This document shows, piece by piece, positions 17,868-27,727 of a stretch of DNA of 64,000 bases. The stretch covers positions 1 through 64,000 of the forward strand of contig NZ_HG964406.1 of assembly GCF_000612805.1 (NCBI RefSeq), given 5' to 3'. The notes under the pieces are model-generated. The model saw only the letters and a program-made list of their open reading frames with translations, ran no database searches and was not told the DNA's origin. Every line of letters begins with the position of its first letter. Within the stretch, counting starts at the first letter, position 1. Position numbers and translations under genes: made by a program. This DNA comes from Bacillus ndiopicus. Lineage in GTDB: Bacteria; Bacillota; Bacilli; Bacillales_A; Planococcaceae.

Positions 17868-18076
17868 AAGTGTCTCTCCTTTAAATTTAATCATTAATCT
17901 TTTTTATTCTAACATATTTCTTTTCACTTTTCCGCTTTTCACAATCAAGTTACTTCCTTCGTGTCACGAAATAAGTTATACTGTATGTCAATATCTTTTC
18001 TCAGCTAAACCTTATTTTTAGTTGTCCCGTACTTCTGCTGAGTATTAATACTAAGTTGGAAAGAAAGTGACTCACT

Positions 18077-19294
18077 ATGAAAAATAGGAAACACAATTTT
18101 ATTATTATTTTAATCGCAAACTTTATCGTTGCAGGATCCGCTACAATGATTATGCCATTCCTCTCACTTTACATTGATACACTTGGTGATTTTTCGGAAA
18201 GCTATGTGCAAAAATGGTCAGGCTTTATTTTTGCTGCAACTTTTGTTACTGCTTTTTTAATGTCGCCGATTTGGGGACGCATTGCGGATAAATATGGCTA
18301 TAAGCCAATTATGATTATTAATAGTTTTGGTATTGCGATTAGCATTTTTTTAATGGGCTATGTACAAAATGTTGAGCAGTTTTTTATACTGCGATTATTT
18401 ATGGGGATTGTAACAGGATTTATCCCGACATCTATAGCATTTATTAGCCGACATACCCCAAAAGAAATCGCAGGGAAAACGCTAGGTACTTTGCAAATGG
18501 GAAGCGTAGGTGGTACTTTATTCGGTCCTGTTATCGGAGGCTTGCTTGCTGATACTTTTGGTTTTACCTATACCTTTGTATTTACAGCAGCAGCTATCAC
18601 CCTTTCGGGAATTATTATTATTTTTGGTATTCATGAGCCTGAAATAATCCAAAAGAAAAAAAGTGCAATTTATTCTCGTAAAAATGTTTTATGGGCAATT
18701 TTTCACCACCGTCTCATGTTTAACGTGATGATTGTTACAAGCTTAATTCAAATTGGGAATTTTAGCATTCAGCCATTACTATCTTTGTATGTAACGCATT
18801 TAACAACAGCCACCGATGTTGCGATGCTTGCGGGTATAGCATTTAGTGCAGCAGGCTTAGGCAATATTTTATTTGCGCGTTTCTGGGGTCGCTTAAGCGA
18901 CCAAATTGGTTACGAACGCGTGCTGACTGGTTTATTAATTTGCTGTGTCATCTTTGTTGTACCACAGGCACTCGTAACATCATTATGGCAGCTCATTTTA
19001 TTACGTCTCTTATTCGGTATTGTGGCTGGTGGATTAATTCCTATTACTACTGCACTTATCCGCCGTGATGCACCAGTTGCTATTCAAGGCGAAGTTATGG
19101 GCTATAGTCAAAGCTTCCGCTTCTTTGGGAATATTATCGGTCCTGTAATTGGTGGAGTTGTGAGCGGCTTAATTAATATTCCATCAGTCTTTTATGTTAC
19201 GGGGTCATTATTCCTTTTAGCTTTTATTATTTTACACTTTGTCCAAAAAGCACCAAAGCAATATATGGATGATATGTTAAAAGAACATGCATGA
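18077..19294 (+). CDS. Major facilitator superfamily multidrug exporter (MdtG-like)
   Basis: This 405-residue inner-membrane protein has 12 predicted segments in two six-helix halves. The motif GRIADKYGYKP between helices 2 and 3 is motif A, repeated as GRLSDQIGYE in the second half. The motif-C-like GTLFGPVIGG in helix 5 points to a proton-coupled antiporter of the drug-efflux type. The substrate is unknown. The ATG follows GGAAAGAAAGTG. It is monocistronic with a terminator just after its stop codon. Confidence 0.85.
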   Translation: MKNRKHNFIIILIANFIVAGSATMIMPFLSLYIDTLGDFSESYVQKWSGFIFAATFVTAFLMSPIWGRIADKYGYKPIMIINSFGIAISIFLMGYVQNVEQFFILRLFMGIVTGFIPTSIAFISRHTPKEIAGKTLGTLQMGSVGGTLFGPVIGGLLADTFGFTYTFVFTAAAITLSGIIIIFGIHEPEIIQKKKSAIYSRKNVLWAIFHHRLMFNVMIVTSLIQIGNFSIQPLLSLYVTHLTTATDVAMLAGIAFSAAGLGNILFARFWGRLSDQIGYERVLTGLLICCVIFVVPQALVTSLWQLILLRLLFGIVAGGLIPITTALIRRDAPVAIQGEVMGYSQSFRFFGNIIGPVIGGVVSGLINIPSVFYVTGSLFLLAFIILHFVQKAPKQYMDDMLKEHA

Positions 19295-19301
19295 CATAAG
19301 G

Positions 19302-19351
19302 AAGCTGTCTGAAAAGCAGGCTAACGCGCCGCTTTTTGGGCAGCTTTTTGT
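19302..19351 (+). terminator. Terminator of the MFS gene
   Basis: AAGCTGTCTGAAAAGC pairs imperfectly with GCTTTTTGGGCAGCTT and is followed by TTTTTG. Its sequence resembles the terminators at 21507 and 28645. Confidence 0.75.
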
Positions 19352-19509
19352 TGTTTTATAATGTTAACTTGCAAAAAATGAAGGCATTCTTTAAAATCCC
19401 CAAAATAATTTCTCTTTTTAAATGCTTGAACAAGTGCTTGAACGAGTTTTTAGTCATTCCCGAAACACTTACATTATGCTATGATAAATCATTATCGGAG
19501 GCATATTTT

Positions 19510-21360
19510 ATGAAAAAATTTTCTGGCTTTCTAATTATTATTAGCTGCTTTCCCCTTTTGTTTGTTTTAAGCGGGGAAATTTCCTATGAAATCGAAGCAG
19601 CAAGAACATTTGAAAACCAAATGAAGCAATCAATCGAATTACCAAATATTATTTCTGAGCTACCTGTCACATTATTAGATCAAAATAACAATGTGTATAG
19701 TGAGGAATATGTAGAATGGAGAAAGCCACTGCCGTTTGAAAATATCCCACAGATTGTAAAGGACATTTTCATTTACAGCGAGGATAGTGATTTTTACGAG
19801 CATATTGGCTTTGATTTAAGTGCAATAGCTCGTGCGCTTGTGATCAATACATCTGAACAAGCCGTACAACAAGGTGGTAGTACGATTACACAACAATTAG
19901 TGAGAATGCGCTATTTGTCAGAGGAAAAAACATACGAACGAAAATTAATGGAAATATTTTATTCCTATGAGCTTGAAAAGCGCTACAGTAAAACGGAAAT
20001 TTTAAATATGTACTTGAATGAAATTTATTTTAGCAATCAAGTATATGGCATCGAGAGTGCAGCAACTTATTATTTTGGTAAATCGCTAAATGAACTATCA
20101 TTGGCAGAAATCGCCTTTATCTCAGCAATTCCTAATAATCCATCTTTATATGATCCCTTGAAAAATTTTGAGCAAACAAAAGCACGGCAGGAGCGTTTAT
20201 TGCAAACATTAGTGGATCATGATGTTATTACATTAGCTGAAGCAGAAACACATAAAAGCTTACCTATTAAACTCAATGTTAAGCAAAAGATACAATCGTA
20301 CCCTGCATATAGTACATACGTTTTGCAAGAATTAAAATGGCTGGTCGCACAAAATGAAGGCTTAGATATTTTAATTGCTAATGCCAAAACAGCGCAAGAA
20401 AAAGAACAGCTACAAGCAAAGCTACAGGATAAAGTACAATCGCTACTGCAGCAAGGGGCCGTTATTCATACTGCGCTTGATCCTGCTAAGCAACTACATG
20501 ATGAGCAAGCAATCGACCAAATTCTATCATTACCAGAACTGCAAGCAAGCGCGGTTGTAATTGATAATGCATCGAGGGAGATTACAAGCATTTATGGAGG
20601 CAAAAATTATAAAAAATTCGATTTACATCGTGCCTATCAAACACCTCGTCAACCTGGTTCTGCTTTTAAACCTTTAATCGTTTATGCACCGTATTTTGAA
20701 TCAACAGATTACTCACCTACTTCTACAGTAAGTGGTGGAGCCTATTGTGTTGGTATTTTCTGTCCGCAAAACTATGGTGGAGGGCTTTACGGTCAAGTAT
20801 CCTTATCAACAGCTTTCCGTTATAGCTACAATACAAGTGCGCTACGCCTTTATAATACAATTGGCGTTGATACAGCTTTCAATTATTTAGAAAAGTTTAA
20901 TTTCCATTCACTTGACCCTAAAGACCGATCATACGCTGCTGCGCTTGGCGGATTAACATATGGGGTGACAGCACTTGAAATGGCCGATGCTTATACAAGC
21001 TTTATCGATGGCTCATACTCTCAAGCCCACGCCATTCGTACAGTAACGGATTTACAAGGAAATGTTCTATATAAATGGCCTACTGAGCGTTCTGTTATCT
21101 GGTCACCAAAAACGGTACGCTACATGCGATCAATGCTAACAGATGTTGTCACACATGGGACTGGTGTCGGACTCTATACTACAACAAATTATATCGGGGC
21201 AAAAACAGGCACAACGAATGATTTTAAAGATTTCTGGCTAGCTGGCTTAACAGACACAGAAACTGCTGCTGTTTGGATTGGCTACGATATGCCTCGCTCA
21301 ATGGAAGCAATTGAACGCTACCAAATCCATTTCGCGATTTTTAATGCCATTATGAATTGA
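19510..21360 (+). CDS. pbpD: Class A penicillin-binding protein (glycosyltransferase/transpeptidase), PbpD-like
   Basis: This 616-residue bifunctional peptidoglycan synthase polymerises glycan strands and cross-links peptides outside the membrane. One N-terminal membrane anchor is followed by the GT51 domain (EDSDFYEHIGFD, GGSTITQQLVR, YLNEIYFSNQVYG) and the transpeptidase domain with the Ser-x-x-Lys motif in PGSAFKP, SYN in the second motif and KTGTT. Length and long stretches match B. subtilis PbpD (about 624 residues). The ATG at 19510 follows CGGAGG; an upstream in-frame extension of 58 residues runs through a terminator region and is rejected. Confidence 0.92.
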   Translation: MKKFSGFLIIISCFPLLFVLSGEISYEIEAARTFENQMKQSIELPNIISELPVTLLDQNNNVYSEEYVEWRKPLPFENIPQIVKDIFIYSEDSDFYEHIGFDLSAIARALVINTSEQAVQQGGSTITQQLVRMRYLSEEKTYERKLMEIFYSYELEKRYSKTEILNMYLNEIYFSNQVYGIESAATYYFGKSLNELSLAEIAFISAIPNNPSLYDPLKNFEQTKARQERLLQTLVDHDVITLAEAETHKSLPIKLNVKQKIQSYPAYSTYVLQELKWLVAQNEGLDILIANAKTAQEKEQLQAKLQDKVQSLLQQGAVIHTALDPAKQLHDEQAIDQILSLPELQASAVVIDNASREITSIYGGKNYKKFDLHRAYQTPRQPGSAFKPLIVYAPYFESTDYSPTSTVSGGAYCVGIFCPQNYGGGLYGQVSLSTAFRYSYNTSALRLYNTIGVDTAFNYLEKFNFHSLDPKDRSYAAALGGLTYGVTALEMADAYTSFIDGSYSQAHAIRTVTDLQGNVLYKWPTERSVIWSPKTVRYMRSMLTDVVTHGTGVGLYTTTNYIGAKTGTTNDFKDFWLAGLTDTETAAVWIGYDMPRSMEAIERYQIHFAIFNAIMN

Positions 21361-21378
21361 TTTGATTATAAAAATAAA

Positions 21379-21414
21379 GGAGCCGTCTGAAAAGCCATTT
21401 TGAGACGGCTCCTT
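21379..21414 (+). terminator. First terminator after pbpD
   Basis: GGAGCCGTCT and AGACGGCTCC form a 10-base stem around AAAAGCCATTTTG, followed by TTT. Confidence 0.8.
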
Positions 21415-21447
21415 TGCGACGAGGATAGTGTGACTACCGCAGGAGCA
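21415..21447 (-). repeat. Possible fragment of the repeat family's 3' module
   Basis: On the minus strand TGCTCCTGCGGTAGTCAC then CTCGTCGCA resembles the module TTGCTCCTGCGGTTACTCGT of copies C and D, with about ten extra bases. It lies between two terminators. Confidence 0.35.
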
Positions 21448-21506
21448 CATGGTTACTGTACCGAAAGCGTAGCGTTCGGTACAATATATTTATTATAAAA
21501 GCAGGG

Positions 21507-21543
21507 GCTGTCCGAAAAAGTAATACCTTTTCAGACAGCCCCT
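21507..21543 (-). terminator. Bidirectional terminator between pbpD and yufK
   Basis: GGGGCTGTCCGAAAAG pairs with CTTTTCAGACAGCCCC (one mismatch) around a short loop. It lies directly after the yufK stop on the minus strand. Confidence 0.8.
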
Positions 21544-21551
21544 TCCTTTCT

Positions 21552-22115
21552 TTAATTCGCAAATGGCAAGCTTGCTAGCACGCCATTATAAAGCTTTATT
21601 ACAACATAAAGGATTAAAACAATAAATAATGCCCAAACTAAAATTTCAAAGAATATTAGACCAATCATACCACCAATTGACATGAAATTACTCATCTTAT
21701 ACACAGTATAAATAAAGTATATGAAAATGGTTAATAAAAAAATAGCAAACAATATAATAAAGGATTGAATACCGAATGCTGATAACAAGGCACCGAAAAA
21801 GAATATAACATAGCCTCCACGTGCTACATTCATCGTTTCCCCAGCTTTATCGCTTGAAAAAAACAGCATTCCTAATTCATGTATAGTTTCCCCAATAAGC
21901 TTAAATGCAGAAAACATCATGAAGAAAATAAGTGCAAACACAATTAGTAAAAACATACGTAACTCTAAATCAGACAAAAATTCACGCATTCCTGTATAAA
22001 CGCCAATCGCTTTAAAAAACTCCAGCGATTGTGTGACGGTAAAAATACCGAATGTCAAACTAAACAATAAAATGGTGAACAACGGTAAATAACCGTACAA
22101 ATATGGATTTTTCAT
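21552..22115 (-). CDS. yufK: YufK-like membrane protein (DUF5366)
   Basis: This 187-residue protein has about five membrane helices and no recognisable catalytic motif. Topology and its place beside the mrp operon match B. subtilis YufK, whose role is not known to me. It is divergent from mrpA across 167 bases. The start ATG at 22115 has only a weak upstream AGGGT, so translation may be modest. A terminator follows. Confidence 0.65.
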   Translation of the reverse strand: MKNPYLYGYLPLFTILLFSLTFGIFTVTQSLEFFKAIGVYTGMREFLSDLELRMFLLIVFALIFFMMFSAFKLIGETIHELGMLFFSSDKAGETMNVARGGYVIFFFGALLSAFGIQSFIILFAIFLLTIFIYFIYTVYKMSNFMSIGGMIGLIFFEILVWALFIVLILYVVIKLYNGVLASLPFAN

Positions 22116-22282
22116 AAAAAATTTTTACCCTCAAATTTCTTTATTCTTTCCTATTTATAATAGCGAATAAATAGGGTAACCTGCAAGAGTAGAAATACCC
22201 GAGAGTGCATGCAATTGCTAGAAGAATCAGTTATAATGAAATTTGTTAACATTTTTACAACGTTATGAAAGGAGGATTTTAA

Positions 22283-24712
22283 TTGATGCAAGTTTTAGCG
22301 ATTTTTATTCCTTTATTCGCAGCCATCTTTATTCCATTATTATTCCGTCATGTTCGAACTATACATACAGGCTGGTTTGTACTAATTGTGCCTCTTCTAC
22401 TTGTTAGTTATTATGTAACATTTATTTCCCGGGTAATGAAAGGAAATGATGTTCTTGCTTCTTTTAATTGGATTCCATCTTTAAATATTTCCTTCATCTC
22501 ATATTTAGATGGACTTAGCTTACTATTTTCTTTATTAATCACAGGAATTGGTACACTTGTTGTGCTCTATTCAATTTTTTATTTAGATAAAACGAAGGAG
22601 CAGCTACATAATTTTTATATTTATTTATTAATGTTTATGACTGCTATGCTTGGTGTTGTACAGTCCGATCATATGATTACATTGTATTTATTTTGGGAGC
22701 TCACATCCATTTCTTCGTTTTTATTAATTGGTTATTGGTTCCAACGTGATAAATCGCGTTTTGGTGCTTTAAAATCAATGATGATTACTGTGGCAGGTGG
22801 CTTGTTTATGCTAGGTGGCTTTGTACTTTTAGCTTTAATGGGTGGCACATATTCCATCCGTGAGTTAATTGCTCAAGCTCCACAGCTAATGGACGAGCAA
22901 TATTTTGTTTTAGCACTTGTTCTGATTTTACTAGGTGCTTTTACAAAGTCTGCACAATTCCCATTTTACATTTGGTTGCCAGATGCCATGGAAGCGCCTA
23001 CACCAGTAAGTGCTTATTTACACTCTGCTACAATGGTAAAGGCCGGAATCTATTTAGTTGCTCGCTTCACACCAATTTTCGCTGCATCTGAAGTTTGGGT
23101 TTGGCTTGTAACAGGCATCGGTCTTCTCACACTTTTATGGGGTTCTCTATTTGCAGTAAAGCAAACTGATTTAAAAGGTATTTTAGCCTTTTCAACCGTC
23201 AGTCAATTAGGCTTAATCATGGCTTTATTAGGGGCTAGTGCGATTGCCTATCATGTAGAGGATGCAGCAAATACAATGTTTAAATATGCAGCCTTTGCAG
23301 CGATTTTTCATTTAATCAACCATGCAACTTTTAAAGGTAGCTTATTTATGATTGCTGGTATTGTTGACCATGAAACAGGTACACGTGATATAAGAAAGCT
23401 TGGCGGACTTATGAGTATAATGCCTCTTAGCTTTACTGTTGCTTTAATCGGTAGTTTATCTATGGCTGGCTTACCACCATTTAATGGATTTTTAAGTAAA
23501 GAGATGTTTTTAACAGCTATGCTCACATTGAAAGATTTCGAATTATTCGAATTTAGTACATGGGGTATTTTGCTTCTTATCGTAGCAGTAGTTGCAAGTG
23601 TTTTCACATTTGTTTATAGCTTCTATTTTGTCTTTAAAACATTTACAGGGAAATTACAAGCTTCTGAACTACCACAAAAGCCACATGAAGCACCAATTGG
23701 CATGCTTATTGCACCAATGATTTTAGCAGTGCTTGTTGTCATTATTTTCTTTATTCCAAATTTAGTTGGCGACGTATTTATTAAGCCTGCTGTTTTCGCA
23801 ATTCAGCCATTTTTATATCAGGACCCGTTTTTATCATCTAGTCCTGGGATGATTGATATTACAGTTGAGGCATGGCATGGCTTTAAGTCACCTGAATTAT
23901 GGCTAACAGTTTGTATTTTTGTGGTTGGTGCTATTTTATTTACAACATTAGGAAAATGGCAAAAACTTTACCGTGTACAACCTGCTAAGCTTTCTTTCAA
24001 TGCACTTTATGATTTTATAATGGATGGCGTTTTAAATCGCGGTATGACAAATTTATCAAAGCATATTATGCACGGTTCTGTGCGTCATTACTTAATGTAT
24101 ATGTTTGCGGCAATTTGCTTTATTGTCATCGGAACTTTATTTTATAAAGATGCATTTAGAATATCATTTAAAGGTGCAGCGCCAATAGAATTGTATCAAT
24201 TAATTTTAATTATCGTACTTGTATTAGGCACATTAACAACTTTAATTGCTAGGTCGCGTATTACCGCAATTGTTGGGTTAGGTGCAGTTGGTTATACAGT
24301 CGCATTGTTTTTCGTTATGTTCAATGCGCCAGACTTAGCTTTAACACAGCTTGTTATAGAAACTATTTCAGTAGCATTATTTTTACTTGTATTTTACCAT
24401 TTGCCACGTTTAGGAAAGATGCAGGAGTATACACCTTTCCGCTTTAGACGATTAGCCGTTTCTATTGGTATTGGAGCAATGGTAACACTGTTAGCTTTAT
24501 CTGCTCATTCACAAAAATTAGTAGAGTCTATTAATAAATATTATAAAGATACTGTTTACACCGAAGCTGGTGGTGGAAATATCGTCAATGTTATTTTAGT
24601 AGACTATCGTGGCTTTGATACATTGTTCGAAATTACGGTGCTTGGTCTTGCAGGTATGGGGATTTACGCAATGATTAAATTGCGCTTAAGCAGAAAGGAG
24701 AAGATAAAATGA
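22283..24712 (+). CDS. mrpA: Na+/H+ antiporter subunit A (Mrp complex)
   Basis: This 809-residue membrane protein has about 20 segments and combines a NuoL-like antiporter domain, a linker and a C-terminal MbhD/MbhE-like part. It is the largest subunit of the Mrp complex, which exchanges cytoplasmic Na+ for external H+ and supports pH and salt homeostasis. Conserved motifs include FWELTSISSFLLIGYW and LPDAMEAPTPVSAYLHSA. The first gene of a seven-gene operon; the stop overlaps mrpB by four bases. AAAGGAGG precedes TTG-ATG, and either codon may start translation. Confidence 0.95.
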   Translation: MMQVLAIFIPLFAAIFIPLLFRHVRTIHTGWFVLIVPLLLVSYYVTFISRVMKGNDVLASFNWIPSLNISFISYLDGLSLLFSLLITGIGTLVVLYSIFYLDKTKEQLHNFYIYLLMFMTAMLGVVQSDHMITLYLFWELTSISSFLLIGYWFQRDKSRFGALKSMMITVAGGLFMLGGFVLLALMGGTYSIRELIAQAPQLMDEQYFVLALVLILLGAFTKSAQFPFYIWLPDAMEAPTPVSAYLHSATMVKAGIYLVARFTPIFAASEVWVWLVTGIGLLTLLWGSLFAVKQTDLKGILAFSTVSQLGLIMALLGASAIAYHVEDAANTMFKYAAFAAIFHLINHATFKGSLFMIAGIVDHETGTRDIRKLGGLMSIMPLSFTVALIGSLSMAGLPPFNGFLSKEMFLTAMLTLKDFELFEFSTWGILLLIVAVVASVFTFVYSFYFVFKTFTGKLQASELPQKPHEAPIGMLIAPMILAVLVVIIFFIPNLVGDVFIKPAVFAIQPFLYQDPFLSSSPGMIDITVEAWHGFKSPELWLTVCIFVVGAILFTTLGKWQKLYRVQPAKLSFNALYDFIMDGVLNRGMTNLSKHIMHGSVRHYLMYMFAAICFIVIGTLFYKDAFRISFKGAAPIELYQLILIIVLVLGTLTTLIARSRITAIVGLGAVGYTVALFFVMFNAPDLALTQLVIETISVALFLLVFYHLPRLGKMQEYTPFRFRRLAVSIGIGAMVTLLALSAHSQKLVESINKYYKDTVYTEAGGGNIVNVILVDYRGFDTLFEITVLGLAGMGIYAMIKLRLSRKEKIK

Positions 24713-25146
24713 AAGTAACTAAGCTTAAAACAAATGATCTTATTTTGCAGTTTACAGCAAAAATCGTATTTTTCATTATTTTCTTCTTCTCTATCCATAT
24801 TTTCTTTGCAGGGCATTATACACCAGGTGGTGGCTTCGTAGGCGGTTTATTGACGTCTAGTGCCATCGTGCTACTCGTTATTGCATTTGATTTAAAAACA
24901 GTGCGCAAGATTTTGCCAATTAATTATATGTATATGACAGCAACAGGGCTTATTTTAGCTTTAGCTACTGCTGCGTTCCCTATTTTTGTTGGCAAGCCTT
25001 TTTTCACACATTTTTTCGATTATTTCAATTTGCCGCTGTTCGGTAAAACATCATTACATACAGCTGCTCTATTTGATTTAGGTGTATTTTTGGTTGTTGT
25101 AGGTGTAACGATGACCATTATTCAAACAATCGGGGAGGATGAATAA
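24709..25146 (+). CDS. mrpB: Na+/H+ antiporter subunit B (Mrp complex)
   Basis: This 145-residue MnhB-family membrane protein has four predicted helices and the conserved GHYTPGGGFVGGLL stretch near residue 32. It is one of the small hydrophobic Mrp subunits needed for assembly and activity of the antiporter. The ATG overlaps the mrpA stop codon (ATGA). AAAGGAGAAG lies inside the end of mrpA as its ribosome site. The last base of its stop codon overlaps mrpC, showing tight translational coupling. Confidence 0.95.
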   Translation: MKVTKLKTNDLILQFTAKIVFFIIFFFSIHIFFAGHYTPGGGFVGGLLTSSAIVLLVIAFDLKTVRKILPINYMYMTATGLILALATAAFPIFVGKPFFTHFFDYFNLPLFGKTSLHTAALFDLGVFLVVVGVTMTIIQTIGEDE

Positions 25147-25487
25147 TGGAGATTGTAATGGCATTTGTATGTGGCTTCTTATTTATGGCTGCCATATATT
25201 TAATATTATCGCGTAGCTTGCTGCGCATTATTATTGGAACAGGCTTGCTTAGCCACGGAGCACATCTGCTTATTTTAACAATGGGTGGTCTCGGTGGTAC
25301 TGCTCCTCCTGTTTTAGCTGAAGGCGTATCAGATTTTGCTGATCCGATACCTCAAGCGCTTATATTAACAGCAATTGTTATTTCATTTGGAGTAACAGCC
25401 TTTATTTTAGTTCTTGCATATCGTGCGTATCAAGAGCTTAAAACAGATGATACAACGGCGATGAAAGGAAGTGGTATAGATGATTAA
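25146..25487 (+). CDS. mrpC: Na+/H+ antiporter subunit C (Mrp complex)
   Basis: This 113-residue protein has three membrane helices and is homologous to NuoK of complex I. Conserved features are the GxGLLSHGAHLLIL stretch and DPIPQALILTAIVI, which carries residues of the putative proton path. It starts on the last base of the mrpB stop and ends inside mrpD, an eight-base overlap. GGGGAGG lies about nine bases before its ATG. Confidence 0.95.
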   Translation: MEIVMAFVCGFLFMAAIYLILSRSLLRIIIGTGLLSHGAHLLILTMGGLGGTAPPVLAEGVSDFADPIPQALILTAIVISFGVTAFILVLAYRAYQELKTDDTTAMKGSGIDD

Positions 25488-26970
25488 CTTCCTTCTGTTT
25501 CCTATATTAATAACGTTTTTCACTGGGATGATACTGATTTTTTTCCAGAAAAACATTTATTTACAGCGCACAATTTCACTTATTTCATTAGGTGTTGCAA
25601 CAATATGTGCCTTATTCGTTATGCTAAAAGTACAACGTGATGGCATTCAATCAGTCACTTTCGGTGATTGGCCTGCGCCATATGGAATTACAATGGTAGC
25701 TGATGGTGTATCGACATTGCTTGTACTAACATCGTTATTGTTAACATTTTTTATTACTTGGTACAGTTTCGGCTCTATTGGTAAGGAGCGCGAGCATTTC
25801 TTTTACTATCCGGGTGTTATGTTTATTTTAACAGGCGTAAATGGCGCCTTTACAACAGGCGATATTTTTAATATGTTCGTATTTTTTGAAGTATTATTAA
25901 TGTCTTCTTATTTACTGATTGTGCTTGGTGGAGAGAAAAAGCAATTACGTGAGTCGATTCAATATATTTTAGTAAATATTATTTCTTCTGCATTATTTGT
26001 TATTACAGTAGCTTATTTGTATTCAATTATCGGCACATTAAGCATGGCAGATATTGCGATGAAAATTACAGCAATTAATCAACCCGGTATTATTACGACG
26101 ATTGCAGTACTATTTTTAATGGTATTTGGCTTGAAGGCAGCCATTTTCCCACTTTACTTCTGGTTACCTAGCTCGTATGCCGCTCCACCAATCCCTGTCC
26201 TAGCATTGTTTGGTGCACTCTTAACAAAGGTTGGGGTATATGCAATTATGCGTACATATACGTTGTTTTTCGTACATGATATCGCCTTTACACATCAAAT
26301 GTTATTAATTTTTGCTGTATTAACAATTATTGCAGGCTGTATAGGAGCTTTAGCACATTTTGATGTGAAACAAATTATTATTTATAACATCGTTATCGCA
26401 GTCGGCGTTATTTTATTCGGTGTTGCACAAATGAATTTTGATGGTTTAGAAGGTGCAATGTTCTATTTAGTACACGATATGATTATTAAAGCGGCGCTAT
26501 TTATGCTTGTTGGAATCATCGTTTACATTACTGGAACAAGCGATTTACGCAAAATGGGCGGTCTAATGAGAAAATATCCTTCACTTGGATGGTTTTATTT
26601 AATTGCAGCATTCGGCTTAGCAGGTATTCCTCCTTTAAGCGGTTTTGTTGGAAAATTATTAATTGTGCAAGGCGGCTTTGCTGCGGGCAATACGTGGAGT
26701 AGTATTTTCATTTTGGCATCAAGCTTAATTGTTTTACTTTCAGTTATTCGCATTTTCCTTTATGCATTTTGGGGAGAAGAAGGACAAACTGTACAAATTC
26801 AGGAAAAAACTTATAAGCAACTATACTACCCTACTGTTATTTTAGTTGTCATTTCAATTGCTTATGGTGTTGGCTCTGAATGGGTAACACCGTTTATGGA
26901 TAGCGCTGCACGTGTATTAACAAACCCTTCTATCTATATTGAAGCGGTAATGAAAGGAGCGCAACCTTAA
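25480..26970 (+). CDS. mrpD: Na+/H+ antiporter subunit D (Mrp complex)
   Basis: This 496-residue NuoN/NuoM-like membrane protein has about 14 helices and is the second antiporter-like subunit of the Mrp complex. Visible motifs are FFEVLLMSSYLLIV, whose Glu matches the complex I proton-channel Glu, and FPLYFWLPSSYAAPPIPV. It overlaps mrpC by eight bases and mrpE by one. AAAGGAAGTGG within mrpC provides the ribosome site. Confidence 0.95.
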   Translation: MINFLLFPILITFFTGMILIFFQKNIYLQRTISLISLGVATICALFVMLKVQRDGIQSVTFGDWPAPYGITMVADGVSTLLVLTSLLLTFFITWYSFGSIGKEREHFFYYPGVMFILTGVNGAFTTGDIFNMFVFFEVLLMSSYLLIVLGGEKKQLRESIQYILVNIISSALFVITVAYLYSIIGTLSMADIAMKITAINQPGIITTIAVLFLMVFGLKAAIFPLYFWLPSSYAAPPIPVLALFGALLTKVGVYAIMRTYTLFFVHDIAFTHQMLLIFAVLTIIAGCIGALAHFDVKQIIIYNIVIAVGVILFGVAQMNFDGLEGAMFYLVHDMIIKAALFMLVGIIVYITGTSDLRKMGGLMRKYPSLGWFYLIAAFGLAGIPPLSGFVGKLLIVQGGFAAGNTWSSIFILASSLIVLLSVIRIFLYAFWGEEGQTVQIQEKTYKQLYYPTVILVVISIAYGVGSEWVTPFMDSAARVLTNPSIYIEAVMKGAQP

Positions 26971-27449
26971 TGGCATTTCAAATATTATTAAACTTTTCAC
27001 TTGCCCTATTATGGATGTTCCTAGGTAATAATTTTACAGCTAGCGGCTTTATTATTGGCTATTTGCTTGGTCTAGCTGCGGTTCTTTTAATGCGTCGTTT
27101 CTTTAATGGGCGGCTATATACAGGGCGTGTTTGGGCTTTTATTAAATTAACTTTTCTATTTTTCAAGGAGCTCGTATTAGCCAATGTAGCCGTATTACGT
27201 GTTGTATTAAAGCCTACTCTTGATATGCAGCCTGCCTTTTTTAAATATGATACGACATTGACTGAGGAATGGGAAATTACCCTCTTATCTAGCTTAATTA
27301 CATTAACACCTGGTACTGTTGTTGTCCATGTATCAGATGATGCGAAAAGCTTATATATTCATGCGATTGATGCGAAGGATGTTGATGAAACAATCGATTC
27401 GATTCGCAACTCCTTTGAAAAAGCGATTTTGGAGGTGAGCCGTACATGA
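26970..27449 (+). CDS. mrpE: Na+/H+ antiporter subunit E (Mrp complex)
   Basis: This 159-residue MnhE-family protein has two or three N-terminal helices and a cytoplasmic C-terminal domain with LLSSLITLTPGTVVV, the family signature. In other Bacillales MrpE is part of the complex and affects its activity and assembly. It is translationally coupled on both sides: the start overlaps the mrpD stop and the end overlaps mrpF by four bases. AAAGGAGC serves as the ribosome site. Confidence 0.95.
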   Translation: MAFQILLNFSLALLWMFLGNNFTASGFIIGYLLGLAAVLLMRRFFNGRLYTGRVWAFIKLTFLFFKELVLANVAVLRVVLKPTLDMQPAFFKYDTTLTEEWEITLLSSLITLTPGTVVVHVSDDAKSLYIHAIDAKDVDETIDSIRNSFEKAILEVSRT

Positions 27450-27727
27450 TATATTTTATTTGGGGTTCAATTGTCATCGTGATGTTATCAATGATTTTAG
27501 TTATTTATCGCCTAATTAAAGGGCCAAACCCTTCCGATCGTGTTGTTGCGCTCGACTCAATAGGCGTTTCTCTTATGGCATTAATCGGGATGTTTTCGAT
27601 TATGGTCGATACGAGTTTTTATTTAGATATTATTTTATTGCTCGCAATTTTATCATTTATTGGTACTGTAGCATTTTCTAAATTTATTGAGAAAGGAGAC
27701 ATTATTGAACGTGACAGTTCTCGCTAA
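27446..27727 (+). CDS. mrpF: Na+/H+ antiporter subunit F (Mrp complex)
   Basis: This 93-residue MnhF-family protein has three helices and the conserved GPNPSDRVVALDS stretch near residue 27. In B. subtilis MrpF is also associated with cholate and sodium efflux. It starts four bases before the end of mrpE, with TTGGAGGTGAG as ribosome site. Its 3' end overlaps the start of mrpG by about 23 bases. Confidence 0.95.
   Translation: MIYFIWGSIVIVMLSMILVIYRLIKGPNPSDRVVALDSIGVSLMALIGMFSIMVDTSFYLDIILLLAILSFIGTVAFSKFIEKGDIIERDSSR

Noticed and set aside
19336..19509. 58-residue N-terminal extension of PbpD
   Set aside because: It begins inside the terminator of the preceding gene, lacks a ribosome site and adds no family sequence; the ATG at 19510 has CGGAGG.
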